From Adiantum capillus-veneris (Eukaryota > Streptophyta > Polypodiopsida > Polypodiales > Pteridaceae), in contig CM043966.1 of the NCBI GenBank assembly GCA_014529385.2, positions 141,782,211 to 141,846,210 of the forward strand: a stretch of DNA of 64,000 nucleotides, given 5' to 3'. The notes beneath the pieces are model-generated. The model was not told the origin of the DNA, did not search any database, and was given only the letters and a program-made list of their open reading frames with translations. Within the stretch, counting starts at the first letter, position 1. Each line of letters begins with the position of its first letter. The translations under genes and the position numbers were made by a program. This document shows, in pieces, positions 20,621-31,548 of the stretch.

Positions 20621-21160
20621 TGTAACAAACTTGGACACTCCAAGTCAAGAATTAACCACTTCAAAACAATTCACAGATCACAATAGATTTGCACTGGCCC
20701 GGCGGAGTTCCGTGCCTAGAGATATTGGCCCCAAAGACTGGCGCCCCTTTCGGTATTTCTTTTTGTATTAATCAATCATCAAAGTACAAGAGAGCGGTTA
20801 GGGTTTCACTCTCAGACTCTGCGTCCAGATGCTCTCAGAAGTGAGGCCCTCACCAGTAATTTAAAGGTTACAAGGGATGCCCAAAAGCAGAGCCCCAAAA
20901 GCTTTTAAAATCAAAAGCATCAGTTCTCTCTCTCTCTTAGAGAGTCTTTTCTCTTTTTTTTAATAAAAAAAAACAAAAGCAAAATTCGAGTCGCTCATCA
21001 TTTTCCAAAAAAAAAAGAAGTTTTTTTTTTAATTTTAATAATCCGCCTCCGCGATTTCCGGAATTTAGGGTTTTTGGCAAAAATTAGGGTTTGCAGGAAT
21101 TTTAGGGTTTCTGGCAGAAATTAGGGTTTCTGCTGTCCGCCACGTCATCACTTTGTGACA
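20621..21160 (-). mobile_element. 5' LTR of the Ty3 family G element
   Basis: 540 bp, from TGTAACAAACTTGGACACTC to CATCACTTTGTGACA in + coordinates. It carries about 28 bp missing from the 3' LTR and lacks about 19 bp (CCGCGACAGCACCAAATAA) found there. Confidence 0.93.
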
Positions 21161-23058
21161 CATTGCCTTTCTTTATTGTTGAGATGGTAAATAGAACCAT
21201 TGAGAGGATGAGGACCAGGAGAGCTTATGATCACGATGGATTGATGGCGGAGCGCTTTATACATGCTAGAGATATGCTTGCAAGGCTTCTTGTAGTAATG
21301 TTCAACCAAGCCATGTATGAGGATTTTCCAGATACTTGGAGCATGTCTACTATTGTGTCTATCTCATAGTTACAAGGAATGACAATTTTCAGGTCTCCGT
21401 TCCCCGTCTCTATATGAACTTCCCGGTTCGAATCCCTGTTTCGTGTTTCAGACGTGAGTATCCATAACAAGGAATGGCATTGCATATTGCCGTTCCCCGT
21501 TCTCGTTCCAATTTCCCGTTCTTGGTAACTATGGTCTATCCTCAAAGCAAGAGATCCCATGATTCTGGGGAATTACCGTACTATTATGATTTGGCACACA
21601 CTAGCTAGGTTGTATGTATCTATTTTTGAGCAGCAACTGAGTAGATAGGTAGAGAGAGCTGGCATTTGGGCATCAGGCTAAGAGGGGTTTTTCTACTCTT
21701 GATCATATATTGACACTGAGAGCTGTGATTGAGGAAAGCAGATCAAATGATAGAAGGATTTTTTGTACCTTTCTGGATTTTTGCGAAGCATTTGATACGG
21801 TTCCCAGAGCTCGATCGATGCAAAGATAACACGAGATGGGAGCACCCACAAAGCGTATTTGGGGAGTCATGGCTTTATACAAGACAATCATGGGGCATGT
21901 TTGTACTCTCGAGGGGTTATTTGAGCATATACACTCCACTATTGGAGTGAAACAGGGATGCCCACTCTCCTTTACATTGTTTCGTTTGTATGTAGATGAG
22001 GCTTCGGATTGCATTGAGAGAGGAGGCGACAGAGGAGCAGAGCTAGTAAGGACATGGATTTTATTCTTACTATACGTGAACGATATTTTGTTGATCTCAG
22101 ATTCGCTTGAGGGGATGTAGCAACACTTGGATGCATTGCACACATTTGCTAGTGATAGCTGCCTGTCAGTGAACCTTGGCAAGACCTAAGTTATGGTGTT
22201 CAACACCACAGCACAATGGTTTAGGCAATCTGCACCGACCTTCACATATAGTCAGTAGACGGTTGAGTATACAGACGCATACACGTACCTGGGAGCGGTC
22301 TTCAGTCGTCTAGTGTTCTCCTTGAGGAGAGCAACAAAGACCAACGTGGCCAGAGAAAATGTAGCTTTGGGGAGGATGTGTTTGGAGATTTAGGTTCAAG
22401 AACCTCGTAAAGAGCTTTGGTTATATGACACATTGGTTACTTAAGCTATGCTTTATGGGGTGTAGATATGGGGACCATTAGTGGACCATCATAGGCGAGC
22501 TGACAGTACTGATGGATAGAGATGTATGGAGAGGTCTCTGGTCTCTATGGTTTCCCGGATGATTAGGGCCAAGGCCTCTATACTACATGAGATTATTCGC
22601 GTAGAGCTCGCGGCTCCCCCGTTGGTCATAGAGGCACTTACTAGATCTGTTTCTTTTATACAGAGCATCTAGGATCTCCCTAGAGATAGATATGCTCGCC
22701 TAACTTTGGGGTCTTCTCGACAGCTTGCCTCACAGGGAGACACATCTTGTTGGTATGCACAAACGACATCTTGGTTTAAGCTACATGGTTTTAGTATGGA
22801 CAGACTTACCCCCTTCCAATACTCGTTGGATCACCCTCCTTGTCCCTTGCACGGACCGAGATCACATGCCTTATCAGATAGGATTTGATTCAACTAGACA
22901 CTAGGAGGACATGGATAGAGTTGACACGAGAGCTTGGCATGAAGATGGCTTTCTACAGAGCATCTTCTCCAGCTCACAGAGGATGGATTTATGATCAGAC
23001 CTACCTATATGGACACTCATTTATGCCATAGGATACGATGTGCTATTGGTTAGATGCG
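21161..23058 (+). pseudogene. Old LINE relic (related to LINE A): reverse transcriptase and C-terminal part
   Basis: Continuation of 11864-12632 after the Ty3 insertion. It has FFIVEMVNRTIERM, FNQAMYEDFPDTWS, GNYRTIMIWHT, FCEAFDTVPRA, GVKQGCPLSFTLF and LLYVNDILLIS, in which the YADD motif has become YVND. The C-terminal part includes SVNLGKT, AYTYLGAVFS and PLVIEAL. Many stops and shifts are present. It aligns domain by domain with LINE A ORF2, so it is an older member of the same group. It is interrupted at 21367 and 23059 by smaller insertions. Confidence 0.85.
21367..21533. mobile_element. Small foldback or SINE-like insertion in the old LINE
   Basis: About 167 bp that splits the LINE frame between the segments aligned to IVPI and HKSGDT. 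The ends TAGTTACAAG and CTTGGTAACTA are inverted repeats of about 10 bp. It is bordered by GTCTATCTCA (21357-21366) and GTCTATCCTCA (21534-21544), a likely target duplication with one base lost. Inside, the segment ACAAGGAATG...CCGTTCCCCGT occurs twice, and GGTTCGAATCC (21425-21435) matches a Pol III B box. MITE or SINE cannot be decided. Confidence 0.5.
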
Positions 23059-23603
23059 TGTTAAGTATGGAGCCTGATTTACCCCTTGTAATTTTCTGTA
23101 TTAAAAACACACATTTGTAAGGCCCCCGTTATGAGGAGAAGCCATCGTGCGTGAAGAAAAATCACTCATTGGAACATTATGATCGAACGGGGGCTGGAAA
23201 GTGGTCGGAAAACGACTAGTCGTTTGGCAGGTTGGTCGGTGGTCGGAAGTCAATGACCGATGGCCGATTTCAAAGGTGGACTTGTCTTCTCAAGGGTGGC
23301 CACACATGGGCGGATTGAAGAGTCCAATTGGGACTTGTCTACACAAGGGCGACTACACACGACTGCCTCTCATGAGAGAGAGCAGCCCTTTTGGCTTATA
23401 AAAGGAGGCCATTTCTACACACATTTTGGAGTGTGAAGTTGATGCAACAAGGTGGGTGTGAGGTGGTGAGAGTGAAGCAAGGCGGGAGCTTTATTAAGGG
23501 TATAATCCCTTTGTAACCTACTTCTTGTTTGAAGTACTAAAGCCATTAAGTGGCTGCTTTCCCGTGGATGTAGCTCACATTGGGTGAACCATGTATATTG
23601 TGT

Positions 23604-23645
<42 letters not shown>

Positions 23646-23728
23646 CTATAATCTCTCGTGTGTGAAAATTTCTCTCTCATTAAGCAAGCTACTCAAATAT
23701 CTATTTAGCTATGTTCCATTTCCTAACA
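23059..23728 (+). mobile_element. Solo LTR (family S1), TSD ATGCG
   Basis: 670 bp from TGTTAAGTATGG to TTTCCTAACA, flanked by ATGCG at 23054-23058 and 23729-23733. The LINE protein frame is continuous across it (IG.MRV to SSHQLEIEIGRF), confirming a clean insertion. It includes a (TC)n of about 35 bp near 23607-23641 and a TATA box. Internal sequences are absent, so it is a solo LTR formed by LTR-LTR recombination. Confidence 0.85.
23397..23403 (+). promoter_or_regulatory. TATA box in solo LTR S1
   Basis: TATAAAA in the context TTTTGGCTTATAAAAGGAGG, centrally placed in the LTR, as expected for the U3 promoter. The same motif recurs in the duplicate at about 31647. Confidence 0.6.
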
Positions 23729-24330
23729 ATGCGCACATCATCACACCAACTAGAGATTGAAATTGGTAGATTTAGGAGAGTACCAGCAGAGGCCAGGATT
23801 TGCAAGTTGCGTCATATAGAGCCAGAGACAGAGTTGCATCTGAGGACCGTCTCCTCAAGAGATTGGATAGTGGGAGACATTCATTGAGGGAAATCACTGA
23901 TTTTTTAGGACAGAGACTCAATAGTCAGATGAGAAGCTTCACAACAGACTTCAAATTCCACCTATAGTACTATACCAAAGGTATATTGATTGACAGAGCC
24001 ATTGAGCTTGGGAGAGCTAGATGCCCACGTCTACGAGGGCCACCATGACATCGGCAGAGGCTCCATCAGAGGATCAAGACTATTCTAGCGCAGCATGGGA
24101 GACGTCCAATACGACTATTTACAAGCACAGACATAGACGATATTCTTCAACGACCGATGTAGTACATCCTCAGACAGTACCCAATTCGGACATCCTCGGA
24201 CATTCATGTTTATTTTAGCTTTTAGCTTTTATTTTAGTTCATTTTATTTTGTACTAAGACATTGTATTAGATCCACCACGATTGTATCAGTCTGGTCTTA
24301 TAGGTCATTTTAGCCTTTTGAAGACGTTAA
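23729..24330 (+). pseudogene. Old LINE relic, 3' end
   Basis: Continues the C-terminal domain (SSHQLEIEIGRFRRVP, then a motif aligned to the LINE A CCHC region: ICKLRHIEPETELHL) with the second cysteine and other positions lost. The 3' untranslated region ends near AACATTTCATTTCATTT, a short CATTT repeat that probably is the LINE tail. Confidence 0.8.
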
Positions 24331-25034
24331 TATAACATTTCATTTCATTTTTGGCTTCAGCCTATGATAGGGCGAACCTAGTTATTACATGGTTTCCTCA
24401 AAACACGAGAGTTTGGTTGAGAGCGGGTCTTAACATCACACTCAATTCTATCGTACCGTGGCAGATTTAGGTGATTTATCATTTTACAGTCCTTTCACGT
24501 GCCTGCAAGACCATTCTCTGAATCACTAGTTTCATTTTACAGACCTTTCACGTGCTAGCAAGACCTTTCTCTGAATCACTAGTTTCTTGCTCTTTAGGAT
24601 GAAAGTATGCTCTTTGAACTCAACTTCGGCTTAGCACATGTAGAGAGGCTCGCTGCTGTTGTTCTCCCTCCCCCTCGCTCCCTACTCGCCTTGCGCCATC
24701 TGCTTGCCATCGCCCCCTGCTCCCCTCCCGCCCCCTGCTTGCCATCGCGCTCTGCCTGCCTGTTACGCTGCCCGCTGTCCGTTGCCCAGCCCTGCACGTT
24801 GCCCACTGCCCAGCCCTACCCGTTGCCCGCCTGCCCTGTTCGTTGCCTTGTCGCTACCCGTCCACCTGTCGAGCCGTTCCTCGCCATTGTTCGTTGCCCT
24901 GCCGCTTGCATACTGCCCCAAATCCTTCGCCTCTCGAATCCTACTTGACTGGACTCGCCAGCACTCTCGACGTACTCGCCCAACAGGAGGTTTTCTGCTC
25001 GTCGACGCTTCTCCGTCTTTTCTTCACAATAGCA

Positions 25035-26030
25035 GACACAAATGGAGGCTCAAGCTCCGCCACAAAGGGACTCCAATGAAGTCCCCCTCACCTGACCTCG
25101 TTGAGCCCACCATTCGACTTGCTTTCTGACCGACAGAGCAAGCGAGCCTAGCCGCAGAGGTGGAACGTCTTCAGGCGACTTCCGTCATCTGCAAGATTCT
25201 CGACACTAGATCCGGTAGAGGTGAGTTGTGTGATCTTCTCCAGGCTCGCCTTCTTGCAGAGGTGGGCAAGATCTTGGATGTTCAGTTTCTCAAACGCGGC
25301 TACTATCAGATAGAGTTCGAGACTTTTGAGACAGCGTCCAAGGTCATCGCGATGAGCCCCTTGGCCATCCGAGCAGTTTGAGCCCACTTTCGACAGTGGA
25401 GGCATGGTTTTGGCCCAGCTCCAGACGTTTTGGTAGAGGAGGCAGACCTTCCCATCTCCGTCTGCTTCTTGGTTTGAGGAGGGAGTACCTACCACTTCTG
25501 TCCAGGATAGGCTCAGAGATTGGGACTGTCTTGTAGACACCTCGCACATCAGTCTTGGTAGCTACCAAGGCGGCCGTCATCCCCTCAGTACGTGTTTTGG
25601 TTAGGGGCATCCACACTCTCCCGAAGGTTAGCCTACTTCCTCGGGTGAGTGGAGGTTGGTTCCGACAGAGCGTAGAGTATTCGGGCCTCTCGAATCAGTG
25701 TTTCATTTGTCGACAGATGGTGCATCTTGTGAAGGCCTCTACACGAAGGAGACCCCGACCTACACCACAGGCCCAGCCTCGGCCCTCAAGGGTTGGCTAG
25801 CAGCAGCAGTCAGAGTCACAGAGTACGCAGGCAGAGCCACCCTCCGAGCCTGGGACTCAAGCAAAGGATGGGACTCAAGCAAAGGAGGGCTGACAGTAGG
25901 TTCGTGGCCGATGTCGATAGGGGCCACCGCGCCAGCTTGGCACTCAGAGTGGCCCCCAGACTCCTGCCCAGCAGCAGTGGGTTCCACGAGGAACCGATTA
26001 GACCCTCTTCAGCAGGACGAGGCCCTTGCT
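25035..26030 (+). pseudogene. L1-like LINE ORF1 remnant (DUF4283-like plus zinc knuckle)
   Basis: ATG near 25041 (MEAQAPPQRDSNEV), soon broken by a stop. The conserved domain follows: VICKILDTRSGRGELCDLL, GKILDVQFLKRGYYQIEFE and AIRAV, stop, then HFRQWRHGFGPAPDVLVEE. This pattern is like the DUF4283 domain of plant L1 ORF1 proteins. The zinc knuckle near 25700 has become CFICRQMVHLVKAST, with the last Cys lost. A proline-rich tail follows. Several frame changes. The protein would have bound LINE RNA. Confidence 0.7.
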
Positions 26031-26093
26031 TAAGCCTCCACCTCAGCCTCACCCTCGACATCCCCTCCTCCCCCGAGTTTCCCCCCTCTTCCA

Positions 26094-26094
<1 letters not shown>

Positions 26095-26128
<34 letters not shown>
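26095..26128. repeat. Poly-C tract of 34 bases
   Basis: Uninterrupted run of C on the + strand within the Pro-rich linker of the decayed L1-like LINE. The G-rich strand could form a quadruplex; the run may also be a sequencing or assembly weak point. Confidence 0.95.
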
Positions 26129-26879
26129 TTTCCCTTCTCCCTTTGCCTCTACATCTTGCCCTCCTCCCTTTGCCGCTCCCCCTTCTCCCCCTGCTCCCCC
26201 ATCTCCTCCCGTAGCCATCCTAGGGGGCAAGGCCTTCCTCAGCTGCTAAGAGATCTCTTGGCAACGCTTTTGCCATGAGTCGCTTGGCGAGAGAGGGACA
26301 ATCTTTCTTGCGACCCCCTCTTCTGGTGTAGACGTCCCCCTTTGCAACAATTCCTCGTGGTCTGACGAGCTTCGACATTCGTCGTTGTTGGGATTTCTTT
26401 ACACGGTTTCTCTGCAACCCCTCACCAGACCTTGAGGTAGCATGCTTCAGAGTTCATGTATTGTTCCTTGCAGCTAGGGGGATAGAGGCCTTGGACTCAA
26501 CGGTTGGCTTCTCTTTTCCCCTATGCGGCAAGGACCAGACTGAGTGGATTATAGACTCAGTGTCAGAGTGGCTGCAGACACAGGCCCTAGAGTTCTCTCA
26601 TCACACGGGAGACCTAGGGGTTACAAGCTTGCTTTGGACTCTATGGCGGTTGGCCATTTTCTGTGACACCTCCAGACGCAGTAGGATGTAGACACATTAT
26701 GGTTCACTTCTTTGTTGACACGCAGAGCCCGCCATGCTATGTACACATACATGAGGACTCCTGGACAGAGGAGGTTGCTTTGCGCACGGCTCGTTCTACT
26801 TGGGCTTGGGCTAGACACTCTTTGCAGTCACGCCTATCACAAGGATGCGGATTACTCCCATCCAAGCTTGCCTCGAAGA

Positions 26880-27640
26880 TAGCACGGTTAGCTGTTGCTG
26901 CAACATCAGTTCTCTCGGCTCCCCATGAGGATCGTCTCATGGAACGTACAGGGATTAGGGGGGCCCCAGTTTCTGTGTCAGAGGGGCTGACTGCGTTAGG
27001 AGCTTCAACGATGCCTTGTGGGAGGAGAGATTGACCTTCTTATGCTACATGAGCATCATCTGCATTAGACGTTGTGGTCAGCTTTTGCGTGGACGATATG
27101 AGACTTTATGGTCAGTTGCATTTGGACCTGGAGGCAGGGCGGGGTATGTATGACTATTGTGGATTCTTTATAGCAGGCCATTGTGGGCAGAGGGATTATT
27201 GTGCAAGGCAAGGCTCGGTGAATCACTATGCAGGTTCAGGGTTGCCCTCGTGGGCTTCCTGAACGTCTATGCGCCCAATGTGGCGAGTGCACGTGCAGAG
27301 TTTTGGTCTCAGATTGTTCAGTCTCTGCCGCAGGCAGAGCAAGGGTGCATTGGGGGCGACTTCAACATGTTGGAGGATCCCTCTGATAGGATTGGTGGTA
27401 GCCATACTACTGTGCATGTAGTTAAGTTGGCAGCTTGGGAGAGGTTTTGTATGACTGCGGCTTTTAGATGTGTGGCAGCATTCTATCTTTGTGAGGCCCC
27501 CAGACAGCCTGGCTGGCCTTCTCTCGTTCGGACCGCAGAGTGGGAGGAGTGAATCTATCTCGGATAGATCACTTCTACACTACTGATCACTTCTGTGACT
27601 TGGGTTGGACAATTGGCATTTTGGTTGGGACTTCCTTTTC
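26880..27640 (+). pseudogene. L1-like LINE ORF2 endonuclease remnant
   Basis: Endonuclease motifs survive in pieces: FLNVYAPNVASARAEFW, GGDFNMLEDPSDRIGG (the metal-binding GDFN motif) and RIDHFYTTDHFCDLGW. Many stops and frame changes. The fold would continue with the Ser-Asp-His motif, but it is split here by a solo LTR; the SDHA part is at 28984 onwards. Confidence 0.75.
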
Positions 27641-28983
27641 TGTCAGGTGCAACGGAATTAAAATGGTGAAGATCTAGTTTACACTTCCACAAAATCCTTT
27701 CCTTCTTTCCTTGCGTTAGTGAATACTTTGTACTTCAATGAATGTTCCTTTTATGTTCCCCTGAAGAGGGGTTGAGAGAATGCAATAGAGATGTGTAGAG
27801 GGAGAGAGAAAGAGAGAGAAGAAGAGACCGACACTCGATGGGGTCCCAACCAACCCTCTCAAGGCCCCCCCACACTGTTACCGATGTGGTATTTGCTTTA
27901 GATTGCGTAATGGAATGTATACACAATGCAATACTTTAATGCAGACTCTACCGACTCGATTAGGGAATGTCGCCGCGGTAACTCCTCAAGATGAGGCACC
28001 TCTGGGGTTGATTCGATGCACCTTGGATCTTTCTCGATGTGGGAATCGTGGATGACCACCACGGGCTGATTTGCACTTCCGATGTGAGAATGATGATGGG
28101 CTGAAAACGCAGATCTTGACGAGGCCGATGATGGACAGCAATGGAGCACTTGTTTTCGGCGAGGGAATTGCCGAGAGGAGGGATCAATGGCTGCCGAAGT
28201 ACCGAACCGCATCCGTCAATGGGAACTGCTACGGATCTCTTGCACACCCGGCAAGGGATGGGCTGAAAACCAGGGCTGATCTGCTACTGCTGAAGCACTT
28301 GGGCTGGAAGCAATAAAAGCTGGCTGTTTTTGTTGCTGTCCTGAAAACGCCAGGGGCCGAGACTGAAAAACGCTGGCTGTTGCTGCCTTCCCAAAACGCT
28401 AGGGTTGATTGCTTGAAAACGCTGGCTATTGCTGCCTTCCCAAAACGCTAGGGATGATTGCTTGAAAACACTGGCTGAATTAACTTCTTCCTCCAAAACG
28501 CTGGCTGAAGTTGTAGTCTTGTGAATGAATTTAGCGCTAGCTCCTTGGGTCCCTTCATAGGAGAAGAATAGGCCTTAAGTATTACTTAGGCCTTAGGTAG
28601 GGCAACTGTCCACCAATTGTCCCAACAAATAAATCATAAAATGATTTATTTGTTGGTCACACATTTGCCCACTTGGGAATCCGATCGACGCGCGGTCTGA
28701 CACGTCGGATTCCTCTAACCTAGAACTACATGCTCGTCATGCCAGATGCTCACCTTAGTGTAATAACATCTGTCAAAACGTGTATACAAACCATTTATGC
28801 AAGAGGGTTCCAAACTGGAAAACCGGATTAGTCCGGACATGCAGGTCCTGCGAACAGGCTCACAAAATTGCCGGTACTAATCCTCCTAGGATTCTAGACA
28901 TCCCTATCTAGGAAGAAGGGGAAAATTGGCTTTGGAAGTCAATGAAGTATGTCCACGTGGCACACAACCATGTGCACGTGACA
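27641..28983. mobile_element. Solo LTR (family S2), TSD TTTTC
   Basis: 1343 bp element starting TGTCAGGTGCAACGG and ending GTGCACGTGACA, with inverted ends TGTCA/TGACA. It is flanked by TTTTC at 27636-27640 and 28984-28988. The interrupted LINE frame reads TSFS before and FSDHA after, so the duplication is exact. No pol motifs are seen inside. It carries a 49 bp minisatellite. Part of its right end is shared with 11365-11533. Confidence 0.85.
28371..28510. repeat. 49 bp minisatellite inside solo LTR S2
   Basis: CGCTGGCTGTTGCTGCCTTC starts at 28371, with variants at 28420 and 28469; the period is 49 bp, with about 2.5 copies. The core AAAACGCTGGCT also recurs as shorter fragments on both sides. 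Confidence 0.85.
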
Positions 28984-31548
28984 TTTTCGGACCATGCAAC
29001 AATGATCCTCACAGTGATTGATAGACAGAGGATGGGGAGCACGATGCTTCGCATCCTTGAGAGGGTCTTGCTGGACTCTGTGCTCAAAGAGCGTGTGGTG
29101 GCTCTTTGGACAGAGAGCTTAGACATGCAGGATTCTCTTGTTGATAGAGTGGCCTCAAGACTTGCTCAGCTTAGTCGTCTCTTTCTTCAGGAGTCTTCAA
29201 CTCGCCTGGCTACAATGAGAGAGGAGGAGCAGCGTCTCTGATGGGGCGTTGCTTTTGTGCAGAGGATGTAGGAGCAGCATCCAGTCAGTCCTTGGTTGGA
29301 GGAGCAGTTGGAGCAGGCTCGCTAGGAGCTCGTCAGCACAGAGGAGAGGCGCCATGAGTTTGCTTTCCATCGTCAGGCATCTCAGTGGACCCATGTGGGT
29401 GACAGAGTGACAGGCGCTTTCTTTGAGGCAGTGTGACCCCGACATACAGCATACCAAGGTCAGTCAGTTGAGGAGGCCCAATGGGTCAGTCGCTTTAGAG
29501 CTAGAGGACATGCGTGCAGTTGCTAGTGACTTCTCCCGTGATCTACTGTGTGCAGAGCCTCAGTTAGAGCGTCAGGATGCATGCAGAGAGCAGGTGTGGA
29601 CACAGATGCCTTGTCTTGTGACTGAGGAGATGCGCCAGAGACTTGAGCTACCTCTTCAGCTAGAGAAGCTACACAGGGCTCTTAGAGCACTCCCTCGTGC
29701 CGTGTGGTAGCTGTCCAGGTGAGGATGGTTTGACTCCCAGCTTTTTCTTGGAGTACTGGGACTTGCTTGGCTCAAATCTCTGCAGTGCTTTTCAGTACAT
29801 CTACACACAGGAGAGATGCCTGACAGCATGAGTGAGGGTCTAATTTACCTCATTCCCAAGGAGGGTGGCTCCTTGGATGAGATTCGACAGTGGCGACCCA
29901 TCACCATCCTCAACTCATCTTACAAAATTCTTGCCAAGGCTCTGAGTTTGAATATTCAACCACTTCTAGAGAGCATTATACATGGGACACATACAGGTTT
30001 TGTCAAGGAGCGTAGTATCCTTGACAACATCTTTACTTTTTGGGAGGCTTCTGTCCTCGCGCCGCTTCGTGGTGGGGATCTGGTGATTCTTCTTCTCGAT
30101 TTTGAGAAGGCCTACGATAGAGTTGACTGGGACTTTTTGGAGGGCACTCTACGTAGGATGGGCTTCTCAAATGCTTGGATCAGTGGTGTGTAAGCTCTGT
30201 ACAGACGGGCACATAGTCAGGTACTGTTGTCAGGAGGTAGAGGTGATTGTTTCATGCTCACACGGTCGGTCAGACAGGGTTGCCCTCTTGCCCCCTTCCT
30301 CTTTCTGTTCTATGCTAAGGCGATGAGCAGGTTTTTGGTTTCACAGCAGGTTGGTTTGCGTGGCTTAGCGCTCCCTATTCGGGGAGATGAGCTACTGGAT
30401 GCTTAGTTTGCAAACGACTCAGCCTTGTACTTGGATGGCCAGGAGGCCAACCTTCACAGGTGTGAGCAAGCTCTTGAGACTTTTTGTTGTGCATCAGGCG
30501 CATTGATCAATTGGAGAAAGATAGTGGCTTTCTCGGTTGGTAGTGCTCCTACGCCTGATTGGATGCCAGGTGAGGGTTTCAGATGGATTCCCCTAGGGAT
30601 TGCAATTCGATACTTGGGGTTGTCAGGTTGGCTTGGACTTGTCTCCCGAGTAGCAGATTGCTCCCTCCCTCCTGTCCATCAGGAGGAAGTTGTTACATTG
30701 GAGCTCCACACGACTTTCTTTGGCAGGCAGAGTTGTAGTGGCCAACCAGGTGTTGTTGGCTACTATGTGGTACATCACTTCTTGTTGGATCTTTTCGAGT
30801 TCTTGCATCAGCCAGGTAGAGAGGTTGATCAAGAACTTCCTTTGGTCAGGGCGTGGCACTCAGATAGCCCGGGCCAAAGTGGCATGGCAGGTCATCATTC
30901 TTTCTTGTTCTCAGGGAGGGTTGGGGATCATAGACCCAGCACAGCAGAGCAGAGGCCTTCTAGGGAAGTTTATCATCAGAGGACTTCTTTCAAGAGAGGA
31001 GCCCTCGAAGGATCTTGCTTCAGCGGCTTAGTGCTAGAGTGTCTCAAGCTGGAGGCTCTTGGTGACCTTCAACCAGATGGATTTTCACAGAGATGCACAG
31101 AGTCGGCTTCAGCAGGAGATTGGAGGACCGCTTCGTTGCGATCTGCTCTGATCCTGGGAGCAGCTACAGAGAGGCCTAGAGAAACGTCAGTCTACTTGCA
31201 CGGAGGAGCGCCTGATACAGCCCCTTGTTTGGAATCCCATGGTTAGCACTCAAAGAGGCCACTTGGTTGGTAGTCGGCCTCATGTTTGTCCCATGGTAGA
31301 GGGCCCAGCACGCACTTTAGGTGATTGGCTACAATTTTCAGTCTTGTCAAAGGAGCTTCAGGGCATGAGAGGGGTGCAGAGCATGTGTCAGGACATCTCA
31401 GAGACAGTACCAGCTGAGTGGCTCACACCTTTCGAGTCAACAACGTCCACATGGATGGGGGCCTTCACGCGACTGGAGGTTCTCATCTCAGTTGGGCCCT
31501 ACTCAGAGCTTGTACCCTCCCTGTTTTTCGAGCTACAAGGTGAGGGAC
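28984..31548 (+). pseudogene. L1-like LINE ORF2 reverse transcriptase remnant
   Basis: Starts with FSDHA (end of the endonuclease) and a coiled linker (RLAQLSRLFLQESSTR). The reverse transcriptase blocks are LIYLIPKEGGSLDEIRQW, RPITILNSSYKILAKAL, GFVKERSILDNIF, LLDFEKAYDRVDWDF and SVRQGCPLAPFLF. The catalytic YADD has become FANDS after a stop. Further on, LSLAGRVVVANQVLLATMWY and FLWSGRG match the region after RT in plant L1 elements. Many stops. The end at 31548 coincides with the start of repeat X. Confidence 0.8.

Larger units (their letters stand above)
12633..21160 (-). mobile_element. Ty3/gypsy family G element with both LTRs and TSD CATTG
   Basis: An 8.5 kb LTR retrotransposon on the - strand, inserted in the old LINE. 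Flanks are CATTG at 12628-12632 and 21161-21165, an exact 5 bp target duplication. The 3' LTR is at 12633-13161 and the 5' LTR at 20621-21160, with the tRNA-iMet primer site at 20608-20619 and a polypurine tract at 13162-13175. The internal region has gag, protease, RT, RNase H, integrase and a chromodomain-like end. A 2030 bp tandem duplication runs from mid-RT to the integrase C-terminus. The two LTRs are nearly identical apart from one deletion of about 20-30 bases in each. Confidence 0.95.
23298..24617. repeat. 1.3 kb direct repeat X, left copy
   Basis: Contains the right two thirds of solo LTR S1, the end of the old LINE, and about 270 bp of flanking DNA with a 53 bp tandem repeat (24480 and 24533). 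It is repeated at 31549-32839 at roughly 95 percent identity by eye. The copies diverge abruptly after ATGCTCTTTGA. The left copy is joined on its left to the rest of the LTR; on its right the second LINE begins. Confidence 0.9.
24618..31548 (+). mobile_element. Second LINE (L1-like), decayed, between the two X repeats
   Basis: A + strand non-LTR element of about 5.6 kb without its inner solo LTR. Order: GC-rich 5' region (24618-25080), ORF1 remnant with a DUF4283-like domain and zinc knuckle (25035-26030), Pro/Ser-rich linker with poly-C, endonuclease remnant (about 26880-27640), solo LTR (27641-28983), reverse transcriptase (29400-30700) and C-terminal region up to 31548. No poly-A or simple tail is seen at its right end. 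It begins and ends exactly where the X repeats do. Confidence 0.8.

Noticed and set aside
24659-25129. Pro/Cys-rich frames in the GC-rich region
   Set aside because: GC-rich 5' region of the decayed L1-like LINE; overlapping frames in all registers with no motif, so openness is due to base composition.
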